Shown piece after piece: positions 27,084 through 34,855 of a DNA stretch of 42,555 nucleotides. Source of the stretch: Rhodospirillales bacterium (GTDB lineage Bacteria; Pseudomonadota; Alphaproteobacteria; Rhodospirillales; Defluviicoccaceae); the NCBI GenBank assembly GCA_007694935.1, contig REES01000057.1, forward strand, positions 1-42,555, written 5' to 3'. The notes beneath the pieces are model-generated. The model had not been told where the DNA came from and did no database searches. It saw nothing but the letters and a program-made list of their open reading frames with translations. A program made the translations under genes and the position numbers. Numbering within the stretch: position 1 is the first letter of the stretch; each line of letters begins with the position of its first letter.

Positions 27084-27824
27084 TTGGCAGAAGTCCAATT
27101 CACGGGCGTGCGGGCGCTGGTGACCGGCGCCAACCGGGGGCTCGGTTTAGAAATCAGCCGCAGACTCGGCCTCCTCGGCATGACGGTGGTGCTCGCCGCG
27201 CGCAGCGGCTATGAGGCCCGGGACGCGGCCGACCGTCTGAAGCAGGCGGGCGTCGACGCCCACAGCACCATTCTCGATGTCACCGACGCCAAGACCGTCG
27301 CCGTGACCGCCCGCCTCCTGGACTCGCAGTTCGGCGGCCTGGACGTACTCATCAACAATGCCGGCATCATGGTCGACTCCTCGGTACCGCCCAGTGAACT
27401 GGACCTCGCAGCGCTGCGGGAGACGTTCGAGACCAACGTGTTCGGGGCTTTCGCGGTGATCCGGGCAGTGCTGCCGATGATCCGCGCGAGCCGGTTCGGG
27501 CGCATCGTCAACATGTCGAGTTCGCTGGGCTCGATGACGCTGATCGGCGATCGCCATTCGCCCTACGACGGGGCGGTCAGTCCCGCCTATCAGGCGTCAA
27601 AGGCCGCGCTGAACGCCATCACCGTGTTGTTCGCCAAGGAGCTGCGGGACACCGGCATCAAGGTCAACGCCGCCTGCCCGGGCTGGGTCCGTACCGCACT
27701 GGGCAGTGACCGGGCGCCGCTGTCGGTGGAAGAGGGGGCCGATACCCCGGTCTGGCTCGCCACCCTGCCCGATGACGGCCCCAGCGGCGGGTTCTTCAAC
27801 CAGCGCAAGCCGGTGCCGTGGTGA
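27084..27824 (+). CDS. Short-chain dehydrogenase/reductase (SDR)
   Basis: This is a classical SDR of about 246 residues. The cofactor motif is TGANRGLG, followed by the NNAG motif (VLINNAGIMV), the catalytic Ser region NMSSSLGSM, and the catalytic YxxxK as AYQASKAALN. The closing PGWVRTALGSDRAPL followed by SVEEGADTPVWLA resembles carbonyl-reductase-like members. No ATG is available at the expected N-terminus. TTG at 27084 has GGGGAG just upstream and gives a natural start two residues before VQFTG. TTG at 27045 is the alternative. The end overlaps the metallo-hydrolase start in a GTGA pattern, so the two are coupled. The substrate is unknown. Confidence 0.85.
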   Translation: MAEVQFTGVRALVTGANRGLGLEISRRLGLLGMTVVLAARSGYEARDAADRLKQAGVDAHSTILDVTDAKTVAVTARLLDSQFGGLDVLINNAGIMVDSSVPPSELDLAALRETFETNVFGAFAVIRAVLPMIRASRFGRIVNMSSSLGSMTLIGDRHSPYDGAVSPAYQASKAALNAITVLFAKELRDTGIKVNAACPGWVRTALGSDRAPLSVEEGADTPVWLATLPDDGPSGGFFNQRKPVPW

Positions 27825-28516
27825 GCCGGGCGACCGCCGGGGCTGCTGCTGCGGGGGCGGAGGGCAAGCGCCAACCGCCGCTCAAGGTCGCCGTGGTGCC
27901 GGTGACGCCGTTCCAGCAGAACTGCTCGGTGGTGTGGTGTGCGAAGACCCTCAAGGGGGCGGTGGTCGATCCCGGCGGCGATGTGGATGACATCCTCGCC
28001 GCAGTTCGTGCCAACGCCGTGACGCCGGAGCTCGTGCTGCTGACCCACGGCCATCTGGACCATGCCGGCGGCGCGGGGGCGCTGGCGCGCACCCTTGACG
28101 TTCCCATCGTCGGGCCGCATCCGGACGATCGGTTCTGGCTCGATGCCATGGCGCAGCAGGGCGCGATGTTCGGGGTCCGGTCCGCCGAGGCGGTTCGGCC
28201 GGACCGCTGGCTCCAGGCGGGTGACACCGTCGCGTTCGGCGCCATCACCCTGGAAGTCCGCCACTGCCCGGGGCACACCCCAGGGCACATCATCTTCTAC
28301 CATCCGGGCTCGCGTCTGGCTTTGGTGGGAGATGTGCTGTTCAACGGTTCCATCGGCCGCACCGATTTCCCGCGCGGCGACTATGACACGCTGATCCGGT
28401 CCATCCGGGAACAGTTGTGGCCGCTGGGCGACGACGTGTCGTTCATCCCCGGGCATGGGCCGATGTCCACCTTCGGCCACGAACGACGCACCAACCCCTT
28501 CGTGCGCGACCGGTAG
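27821..28516 (+). CDS. MBL-fold metallo-hydrolase (glyoxalase II-like)
   Basis: This 231-residue metallo-beta-lactamase-fold hydrolase carries the metal-binding motif THGHLDHAGG (HxHxDH). A further metal-site His lies in CPGHTPGHIIFY, the bridging Asp in LVGDVLFNGSIGRTDF, and the last His in FIPGHGPMSTFGHE. This pattern matches the YcbL/glyoxalase-II-like branch, which hydrolyses thioesters such as S-lactoylglutathione. The start is GTG at 27821, sharing four bases with the SDR stop. The first 20 residues are low-complexity Ala/Gly. It is cytoplasmic by sequence. Confidence 0.9.
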   Translation: MSRATAGAAAAGAEGKRQPPLKVAVVPVTPFQQNCSVVWCAKTLKGAVVDPGGDVDDILAAVRANAVTPELVLLTHGHLDHAGGAGALARTLDVPIVGPHPDDRFWLDAMAQQGAMFGVRSAEAVRPDRWLQAGDTVAFGAITLEVRHCPGHTPGHIIFYHPGSRLALVGDVLFNGSIGRTDFPRGDYDTLIRSIREQLWPLGDDVSFIPGHGPMSTFGHERRTNPFVRDR

Positions 28517-28527
28517 GTTAGACTGCC

Positions 28528-28558
28528 GCCCGGCTGACGGCACCGCCGGACGCCGGGC
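28528..28558 (+). terminator. Stem-loop after the metallo-hydrolase gene
   Basis: GCCCGGC (28528-28534) pairs with GCCGGGC (28552-28558), enclosing a second short stem CGGC-ACC-GCCG. It begins 12 bases after the stop codon. No T-tract follows, so this is a probable but not certain terminator. Confidence 0.45.
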
Positions 28559-28732
28559 ACGCAGGATCGCGCCGCCAGGACCCATTCCTCTTTCGGCATT
28601 GCCCGGCCGCGCGTATCGGCTTGTCCCGTCATGGCCGTGACAAGCGGGAGAATGTCAGCACCGGTCGGAACGGAACAGGCCCTATCGATCCGAACATTAT
28701 CCATGTAATTGGATCGCCGTAACTTTCACCTT

Positions 28733-28769
28733 CCCGTCCTTGAGAGCCGAAGACAAAGCGATCCATAGG
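28733..28769 (+). repeat. Degenerate REP-like repeat, copy A
   Basis: CCCGTCCTTGAGAGCC...AAGCGATCCATAG matches the pattern of the copy at 28884-28916 (CGTCATTGCGAGCC...GAAGCAATCCATGA) in the same orientation, with several substitutions. Confidence 0.5.
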
Positions 28770-28796
28770 ATCTGGGTGGAGAAAATATGATATACG

Positions 28797-28827
28797 ATTG
28801 CATCGCGACGCTGCGCTCGGGATGACA
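28797..28827 (-). repeat. Degenerate REP-like repeat, copy B, inverted
   Basis: GATTGCATCGCGACGC...GGGATGACA is the reverse-complement form of the same repeat (rightward form CGTCATTGCGAGC...GCAATCC). With copy A it forms an inverted pair around an AT-rich spacer. Confidence 0.5.
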
Positions 28828-28883
28828 AATCCTATAAGTTACTGTACAACTATTAATATGCACCATTTTTCTATAGTGCACGT

Positions 28884-28916
28884 CGTCATTGCGAGCCAGA
28901 GGCGAAGCAATCCATG
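28884..28916 (+). repeat. REP-like repeat, copy C (best preserved)
   Basis: CGTCATTGCGAGCCAGAGGC then GAAGCAATCCATG. It closely matches the 'GTCATTGCGAGC...GAAGCAATCC' repeat seen between genes in many bacterial genomes (recollection of a common pattern, not a search). Confidence 0.6.
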
Positions 28917-29143
28917 AATGCACGACTAATCTAAACATCGTCCGGCATCCTGAACGATTGCCGAGCCCCGAGACGAGGCTTCGACCGGCGGGGCCGAGTG
29001 GCGGCAGTAGCCGCCGGCTCGTTCGCAGCCGCAGCAGCGCACCTGCCGACGCCCCGGACACGCCGGTCCCCATGCCTGAGTGCCGGCCGGGAATCCGCTG
29101 AAGTGGCAACCATAAATTACGCATGAACAGGGTGAATCAGGCC

Positions 29144-29165
29144 TTGACATCGTGCTGCAATGCAA
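29144..29165 (+). promoter_or_regulatory. Candidate promoter element and PhaR-type operator
   Basis: TTGACA at 29144-29149 is followed by CTGC-AAT-GCAA at 29155-29165, one mismatch from the CTGC-N3-GCAG site bound by PhaR-type regulators of polyhydroxyalkanoate genes. Possible -10 elements (CTTAAA at 29171, TATAGT at 29181) are not ideally spaced. The leader to the downstream gene would be about 300 bases. Confidence 0.35.
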
Positions 29166-29495
29166 CGACCCTTAAAACGGTATAGTAGATTATCGGGTGG
29201 CGCCGTTTCGCACCTGAGGCGCTTCGGACGTGATTTGTGTGCGCCGCAGCAAGCCAACGGTACCCCCGAAGCAGGTGGCTTGCGTGTGTTCACCGCCCCG
29301 ATTGCGGATAGTATTCGGTTGCTTTGCGCGAGACTCTGGTGGTCTGCCTCAAGCATGCAAGGGCGTGATGAAATGTTACCGTTGATCCCTTCAGGTTGAT
29401 GGATTGTAAGGTGTGCACCCCCTACACAAACTGACGCTTTGGTGCTAAACTTGTTGAATACGATGGTTCAGACGGAGCTACAGGAGGAAGTTGAG

Positions 29496-31013
29496 ATGCT
29501 AGCGTTAACCAAAGAAATGCCGGAGATCCGGGCCCAGTGGATGCGCTACTGCTTGGCGTTCATGCGGGCAAGCAACCGTGAGTTCACCGAGTTTTCCGAT
29601 AGCTGCCTGATCGCGGCGCAGATCGCGGCCCAGGCGGCCAAAGACAACCCGTTGACCCTTTGGCAAACCCTGGAGGTGCTGGAACACCATCGGGAGTTGG
29701 TCACCAAGGGCCTGATGTCGGCCCAGGAGAAGCTCACCGGATTCGTGTTCGACCAGGTCGAGGAGGCCATTCAGGCCTACATGAACAGTACTCTTCCCAA
29801 CAGTCAGGGGGAGACGCTGTCCGAATTCATCGCTCGCGAAGCTTCGGTGATGGAATCGGTTGCCAACTTCACGCAGGAGATGGAGAAGATCAAGGACGAG
29901 TTCGGCTTCCACTTCAGCACGACCGGTTATGAGTTGGTCGCCGAGACCGATTGCTTCCAGCTCTACCAAGTCCTCCCGACCAAGAAGGACGTGAAGGTCC
30001 GCGACGACCTGAAGCCGATGATCCTGGTCCCGCCTTACATGCTGGGCGTCCACATCCTGGCCTTCCTTCCCGGCGAGGACAAGAGCTACTCCCACTCCTT
30101 TGCCAATGAGGGCATCCCCACCTACGTGCGTGTCGTCAAGGACATCATGAAGAACGAGAAGGTCCAGACGATGACGCCGGACGACGACTGCACCCAGACC
30201 CGGGAGCTCTGCCAGAAGCTGGTGGAGAAGCACGGCAAGAAGGTCACCCTCAACGGGACCTGCCAGGGCGGCTACGTCTGCCTGATGAACGTGCTGTCCG
30301 GCACGCTCAACGACGTCTGCGACGCCTTGATCACCAACGTGGCGCCCATCGACGGCACCTACAGCGCCGCCATCAACGGCATGCCGCGGATGCACCACGA
30401 CTTCATCACCACGACCCTGCCCAGCGGCAACCGGGTGGCCAACGGCTACATGCTCAGCCTCGGCATGCGGTTCGTTGCCATCGACCGGGAACAGCCGCTG
30501 GTCAAGGTGCTGGACCAGGCATCGCTGCACAAGGCGACCGACCTGAAGCCGGGCAAGACGGTGGCGGCGCTGTTCCGCTGGCTGCTGAAGGAGCGGGTGC
30601 ACCTGCCCTTGCCCATCGCTGCCATGAGCTCCAAGACCTTCCACGAGCCGATTGCCGAGGACGGAACCCTGCCGATCCAGCTCTACGGCAACCCGCTCAA
30701 CATCAAGGACTTGGCGAAGTTCAATGTGCCTTGGTACCAGAATTACGCGATCAAGGACGACTTGGTGACGCCGGCTTGTGCCACTGCCGCCAACAAGTAT
30801 CTGGAAGGCACCGGGGTGGTGGAGTCGGTGGCGTTCTTCGGCGGGCATGTGGCCATCCTGACCAGCCCGTATGCCAAGAAGGCGCCCGTCACCGGGACCT
30901 TCACCGACGCCCTCGGCAAGCCATCGCGCGGACCGGTGAAGTTCCAGCTCGACATCTCCGGGCCTCGGAAAGCGGTGGCCGCTGCCGACAAGACGGTTGC
31001 CGCTGCCGAATAA
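29496..31013 (+). CDS. Divergent PHA-synthase-like alpha/beta hydrolase
   Basis: This 505-residue protein has the PhaC-type nucleophile elbow LNGTCQGGYVCLMN (GxCxG, Cys256). A catalytic Asp candidate lies in KDDLVTPAC (about residue 422), and a His in FFGGHVAILTSP (His451), the order and spacing of the PhaC Cys-Asp-His triad. The first 140 residues form a helix-rich, charged segment unlike the classical PhaC N-terminal domain and somewhat phasin-like. Polymerising activity on hydroxyacyl-CoA is therefore possible but not shown. The start at 29496 has AGGAGG at 29482-29487, eight bases away. A strong hairpin follows the stop, so it is probably monocistronic. No phaA, phaB or phasin gene is adjacent. 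Confidence 0.7.
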   Translation: MLALTKEMPEIRAQWMRYCLAFMRASNREFTEFSDSCLIAAQIAAQAAKDNPLTLWQTLEVLEHHRELVTKGLMSAQEKLTGFVFDQVEEAIQAYMNSTLPNSQGETLSEFIAREASVMESVANFTQEMEKIKDEFGFHFSTTGYELVAETDCFQLYQVLPTKKDVKVRDDLKPMILVPPYMLGVHILAFLPGEDKSYSHSFANEGIPTYVRVVKDIMKNEKVQTMTPDDDCTQTRELCQKLVEKHGKKVTLNGTCQGGYVCLMNVLSGTLNDVCDALITNVAPIDGTYSAAINGMPRMHHDFITTTLPSGNRVANGYMLSLGMRFVAIDREQPLVKVLDQASLHKATDLKPGKTVAALFRWLLKERVHLPLPIAAMSSKTFHEPIAEDGTLPIQLYGNPLNIKDLAKFNVPWYQNYAIKDDLVTPACATAANKYLEGTGVVESVAFFGGHVAILTSPYAKKAPVTGTFTDALGKPSRGPVKFQLDISGPRKAVAAADKTVAAAE

Positions 31014-31045
31014 GCCGGCTCCTGCCGTCTGCAACCATCGTGGGA

Positions 31046-31070
31046 GGGGCGCGCATCGCGCCCCTTCTTC
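31046..31070 (+). terminator. Intrinsic terminator after the PHA-synthase-like gene
   Basis: GGGGCGCG (31046-31053) and CGCGCCCC (31057-31064) form a perfect 8-bp stem with a CAT loop, followed by TTCTTC. It lies 32 bases after the stop codon. Confidence 0.7.
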
Positions 31071-31159
31071 GCATCCGGCCCCCATCTGCACCGGGCGCGC
31101 CGGGCACCATTGATGCGTGCGCATTGCCTTCACGGCACGCCGGCCCTACCTAGCGGGCC

Positions 31160-32599
31160 ATGAGCACGCCCGTCATCGCCGCCGCGGCCCCGGCTGCCCC
31201 AGCCCTCGAGGCCATTCGCGAGCTCGTCGGCCCCAAGGGCTGGATCGACGACCCGGTCGATCTGGAACCCCATCTGGTCGAAGAACGCGGGCGCTTCCGG
31301 GGTCGCTGTCTCGCCGTGGTCCGGCCCGCCGATACCGCCGAGGTGGCGGCCGTGGTCCGGCATTGCGCCGCCGCCCTGATCCCGCTGGTGCCGCAAGGAG
31401 GCAACACCGGCCTGGTGGGGGGCGGCGTGCCCGATGGCGGCATCGTGCTGTCGACTGCCCGGCTCAACCGCATCCGCGCCCTGGATCCTGCCGACCGCAC
31501 CATCACGGTGGAAGCCGGCATGATCCTGGCGGACGTGCAGGCGGCGGCGGAGCAGGCGGGCCTGTTGTTTCCGCTGAGCCTTGCCGCAGAAGGCAGCTGC
31601 CGGATCGGCGGCAACCTCGCCACCAACGCCGGTGGTGTCACCGTCGTCCGATACGGCAATGCCCGGGACTTGGTGCTGGGGCTGGAGGTGGTGCTGCCCG
31701 ACGGGCGGATCTGGAACGGGCTGAGGGCGCTGCGCAAGGACAACACCGGATACGACCTGAAGCAACTGTTTCTCGGCTCGGAAGGTACGCTCGGGATCAT
31801 CACCGCCGCGGTCCTCAAGCTGTTCCCGCGGCCGCGGGCGACGGCCACCGCGCTGGTGGCGGTGCCGTCGCCGGCGGCGGCGATCGCGCTGCTCGCACGG
31901 GTGCAGGATCGTTGCGGCGACGTCCTTACCGCCTTCGAACTGATGGGCCGCCTCGCCGTGCTGTTCTGCTGCCGCCACCTCGCCGGCATCGTTGACCCGT
32001 TCGAGGCTCCGCACCCCTGGTATGTGCTGATCCACCTTACCAGCCCGCGCGCCGGGGACCCGCTCACCGAGACGCTGGAGGTGGTGCTGGGCGAAGCGCT
32101 TGAGTCAGACATTGTGACCGATGCGGTGATCGCCCAGAACCAGGGCCAGGCAGCGGCGATGTGGCGGCTCCGGGAGGGCATCCCGGAGGCCCAGAAGCCG
32201 GAGGGCGGCAGCATCAAGAACGACGTGTCCGTCCCCGTCTCCCGGGTCCCCGAATTCCTCGCGCTGGCCACCGGGGCGGTGGAAGCGGCCATGCCGGGGA
32301 TCCGGGTGGTGGCGTTCGGCCACGTCGGCGACGGCAACATCCACTTCAACCTGAGTCAGCCGGAAGCGGCCGACCGCGATGCCTTCCTCGCCGAGTGGGA
32401 CCGCTTCGATCGCCTGGTGGCCGACGTCGCCACCGGCCTCGGCGGCAGCTTCAGTGCCGAGCATGGCATCGGCCGGCTCAAGCGGGCGGACATGCGGCGC
32501 TACAAGGACCCGGTGGCGCTCGACATGATGCGCGCCATCAAGCACACCCTGGACCCGGTGGGCATCATGAACCCGGGCAAGGTGGTGGTGGACGCGTGA
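31160..32599 (+). CDS. FAD-binding D-2-hydroxyacid dehydrogenase (D2HGDH/GlcD family)
   Basis: This 479-residue flavoprotein is of the GlcD/D-lactate dehydrogenase family. The PCMH-type FAD-binding half contains PLVPQGGNTGLVGGGVPDGG, then SCRIGGNLATNAGGVTVVRY and FLGSEGTLGIIT. The C-terminal half contains VVAFGHVGDGNIHFN, whose His residues bind a metal in D-2-hydroxyglutarate dehydrogenases, and EHGIGRLKRADM followed by GIMNPGKVV at the end. These features favour D-2-hydroxyglutarate dehydrogenase over glycolate oxidase subunit GlcD, but the substrate is not certain. The start is ATG 31160 with a weak GCGGG upstream. It lies between a clear terminator and the phosphatase promoter, so it is likely its own unit. 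Confidence 0.9.
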   Translation: MSTPVIAAAAPAAPALEAIRELVGPKGWIDDPVDLEPHLVEERGRFRGRCLAVVRPADTAEVAAVVRHCAAALIPLVPQGGNTGLVGGGVPDGGIVLSTARLNRIRALDPADRTITVEAGMILADVQAAAEQAGLLFPLSLAAEGSCRIGGNLATNAGGVTVVRYGNARDLVLGLEVVLPDGRIWNGLRALRKDNTGYDLKQLFLGSEGTLGIITAAVLKLFPRPRATATALVAVPSPAAAIALLARVQDRCGDVLTAFELMGRLAVLFCCRHLAGIVDPFEAPHPWYVLIHLTSPRAGDPLTETLEVVLGEALESDIVTDAVIAQNQGQAAAMWRLREGIPEAQKPEGGSIKNDVSVPVSRVPEFLALATGAVEAAMPGIRVVAFGHVGDGNIHFNLSQPEAADRDAFLAEWDRFDRLVADVATGLGGSFSAEHGIGRLKRADMRRYKDPVALDMMRAIKHTLDPVGIMNPGKVVVDA

Positions 32600-32661
32600 A
32601 CGGTGCCGCCCCTGCCGGGGGCGCCGATCATCCCGGCGGTTCTCAACGAAACATCATGAAA

Positions 32662-32695
32662 TTGCAACAGGACTGTCATGACCGGCCGCTATGGT
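32662..32695 (+). promoter_or_regulatory. Candidate Pho-box promoter for the PhoX-type phosphatase
   Basis: CTGTCAT at 32673-32679 is a perfect Pho-box half-site. Eleven bases upstream lies a weaker half TTGCAAC, and a further partial half ACATCAT lies another eleven bases upstream. TATGGT at 32690-32695 follows the box by ten bases, the spacing expected of PhoB-dependent promoters, where the box replaces the -35. Confidence 0.45.
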
Positions 32696-32760
32696 CGAGA
32701 AGGCTTCGCCGTGCCCGGAGAGGCACGTTGACCGAGGCCTTCCGGGCAATCTCTCGACCA
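32692..32760. repeat. Nested inverted repeats in the phosphatase leader
   Basis: An outer pair TGGTCGAGA (32692-32700) and TCTCGACCA (32752-32760) encloses an inner pair TGCCCGGA (32712-32719) and TCCGGGCA (32741-32748). The structure ends right at the start of the ribosome-binding region of the next gene. It could be an RNA leader structure, a terminator of the upstream gene, or an operator. Confidence 0.5.
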
Positions 32761-32776
32761 GGAGGGGAGGGCAGGC

Positions 32777-34705
32777 ATGTCCCATCATTCCGAATTGGAT
32801 TCAAAAATCTGCAATGACTCCGATAACGAGACCATCTACCAGGTCATCGACAAAGCGGTCTCCCGCCGCCGGATGATCCAGGGCGGCTTCGGCGCCGCTG
32901 CGTTGGCGATGCTGGGCCCGTCGGCCGCGGCGCTGTTGGGCGGCACCGCCCAACCGGCTGCTGCCCGCAACTGGAGCCTGATCGGGTTCCAGGGCATCCC
33001 GGTGTCGGATACCGACGACATCCGGGTTCCCGCCGGCTACGCGTTCAAGGTGATCCAGCGCTGGGGCGACCCGGTGTCCGCCGATGGTCCCGCCTTCAAG
33101 GCCGATGCCTCGCAGACCTGGCAGGATCAGGAGCGGCAGATGGGCATGCACCATGACGGCATGCACTTCTTCCCTCTGCCCTATGGCTCCACCAGTTCGG
33201 AGCATGGCCTTCTGGTGATGAACCACGAGTACATCGACCAGAACATCCTGCACACCGACGGCACCGAAACGTGGACGCCCGAGAAGGTGAAGAAGGACTT
33301 GGCCGCCCACGGTGTCAGCGTCACCGAACTCCGCAGGAAAGGGAATGACTGGGTGGTCCAGACCTCGCCGCACGGCCGCCGGCTCACCGGCTACACGCCG
33401 ATGCGCCTGAGCGGACCGGCCGCCGGGGTGGATGCCGTGAAGACCGCGGCGGATCCGGAGGGCTTGACCGTTCTCGGCACCCTGAACAACTGCGCCCACG
33501 GCACCACGCCGTGGGGTACCTACCTGGCGTGCGAGGAGAACTTCCAGTCCTATTTCGTCAACACGTCCGGCGACGTTCCGGCGCTGCAGGATCGCTACGG
33601 CATCCTCACCCAGAGCCGCTACCGCTGGGAGGAGCACGAGGAGCGGTTTGACGCGGCCGCCCATCCCAACGAGCCCAATCGCTTCGGCTGGGTGGTCGAG
33701 TTCGATCCCTACGATCCCGAGTCGGTACCGGTGAAGCGCACCGCGCTGGGCCGCTGCCGGCACGAGTCGGCGACTGTCAGTGTCGGGCCCGACAACCGCT
33801 GCGCCTTCTACACCGGTGACGACGCCCGCTTCGAGTATATCTACAAGTTCGTCACCAACCGCCCCTACGATCCGGTCAACCGCGATGCCAACCGCGACCT
33901 GCTGGATGACGGCGTCCTCTACGTGGCCCGGTTCGATGCCGACGGCACCGGGCAGTGGATCGAACTCACCCACGGCAAGAACGGCCTCACCGCCGAGAAT
34001 GGGTTCCCGGATCAGGCCGCAGTGGTGATCAACGCCCGCGGCGCCGCCGATCACGTCGGCGCCACCAAGATGGACCGGCCGGAGTGGACGGCGGTGCATC
34101 CGGTGACCAGGGACGTCTACGTCACCCTGACCAACAACACCCGCCGCGGCAACGAAGGGCAGGTCGGCGCCGATCCCTCCAATCCCCGTAACAACAACGC
34201 CTTCGGACACATCCTGCGGTGGCGGGAGGCGGGCAACGATCCGACCGCAACCGAGTTCGTGTGGGACATCTTTCTGATGTGCGGCGACCCCGACAACCCG
34301 GACATCAACATGCGCGGCAACATCAACGGCGACATCTTCGCCGCTCCCGACGGGCTGTGGTTCGACGATCAGGGGCTGCTGTGGATCCAGACCGATGTCA
34401 GTGCAGGCTCGTTGCTGCGGACCAACCACATTCCCTTTGGCAACAACCAGATGCTGGCAGCGGACCCCAACACCGGCGAGGTCCGGCGCTTCCTCACCGG
34501 TCCGCTGGGGTCTGAGATCACCGGCGTCATCACCACGCCGGACCACCGCACCATGTTCATCAACGTCCAGCACCCGGGGGAGGGCGGCACCAGCCCGGAG
34601 AACCCGACCGAGCTGAGTTCCTGGCCGGACGGGCCTGAGGGCGGTCGGCCGCGCTCGGCCACTGTGGTGATCTGGAAGGAAGACGGCGGCATCATCGGCA
34701 CCTGA
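32777..34705 (+). CDS. PhoX-family phosphatase (DUF839), Tat-exported
   Basis: This 642-residue PhoX/DUF839 protein is predicted to be secreted through the twin-arginine pathway. The signal carries SRRRMIQGGFGAAALAML (Arg-Arg at about residues 30-31) and ends near AQPAAA. PhoX-type signatures include GTYLACEENFQSYF, then CRHESATVSV, FEYIYKFVT and WTAVHPVTRDVYVTLTNN. PhoX enzymes are calcium- and iron-dependent phosphomonoesterases expressed under phosphate limitation. The start at 32777 has GGAGGG five bases upstream. A candidate Pho box lies upstream and a structured leader lies between. The product's substrate is inferred from the family. Confidence 0.9.
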   Translation: MSHHSELDSKICNDSDNETIYQVIDKAVSRRRMIQGGFGAAALAMLGPSAAALLGGTAQPAAARNWSLIGFQGIPVSDTDDIRVPAGYAFKVIQRWGDPVSADGPAFKADASQTWQDQERQMGMHHDGMHFFPLPYGSTSSEHGLLVMNHEYIDQNILHTDGTETWTPEKVKKDLAAHGVSVTELRRKGNDWVVQTSPHGRRLTGYTPMRLSGPAAGVDAVKTAADPEGLTVLGTLNNCAHGTTPWGTYLACEENFQSYFVNTSGDVPALQDRYGILTQSRYRWEEHEERFDAAAHPNEPNRFGWVVEFDPYDPESVPVKRTALGRCRHESATVSVGPDNRCAFYTGDDARFEYIYKFVTNRPYDPVNRDANRDLLDDGVLYVARFDADGTGQWIELTHGKNGLTAENGFPDQAAVVINARGAADHVGATKMDRPEWTAVHPVTRDVYVTLTNNTRRGNEGQVGADPSNPRNNNAFGHILRWREAGNDPTATEFVWDIFLMCGDPDNPDINMRGNINGDIFAAPDGLWFDDQGLLWIQTDVSAGSLLRTNHIPFGNNQMLAADPNTGEVRRFLTGPLGSEITGVITTPDHRTMFINVQHPGEGGTSPENPTELSSWPDGPEGGRPRSATVVIWKEDGGIIGT

Positions 34706-34855
34706 CCGCCCCCTTCTTTCAGGGAGGCCGGGGAGGCTGGGGGCGTTTCGGCGTTGGGGACCGGAGCCGGTTTCGGGTCCGGTCCCATGACCGCTCCCTC
34801 CCAAGTGCCCCCCGGTCTCAATCCTGTCGACACTCGATCTTTGGGAGGTGAGAGC

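Larger units (their letters stand above)
28559..29495. other. Long intergenic region with dispersed repeats
   Basis: About 940 bases carry no convincing gene. The 28700-28880 part is much more AT-rich than the surrounding genes and holds three copies of a degenerate REP-like repeat. The remainder leads to the PHA-synthase-like gene and includes a candidate promoter/operator at 29144-29165. Short frames here lack ribosome sites and family features. Confidence 0.6.

Noticed and set aside
29144-29186. Standard housekeeping promoter from TTGACA with CTTAAA or TATAGT
   Set aside because: Spacers of 21 and 31 bases are too long for a normal promoter, so only the TTGACA/operator motif is reported, at low confidence.
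28559-29495. Search for tRNA, small RNA or CRISPR in the long gap
   Set aside because: No cloverleaf-type arms, no T-loop consensus and no regularly spaced repeats; the repeats present are irregular REP-like elements.
32801-34804. 667-residue open frame on the minus strand
   Set aside because: Antisense to the PhoX-type gene, which has a Tat signal, a ribosome site and family signatures.
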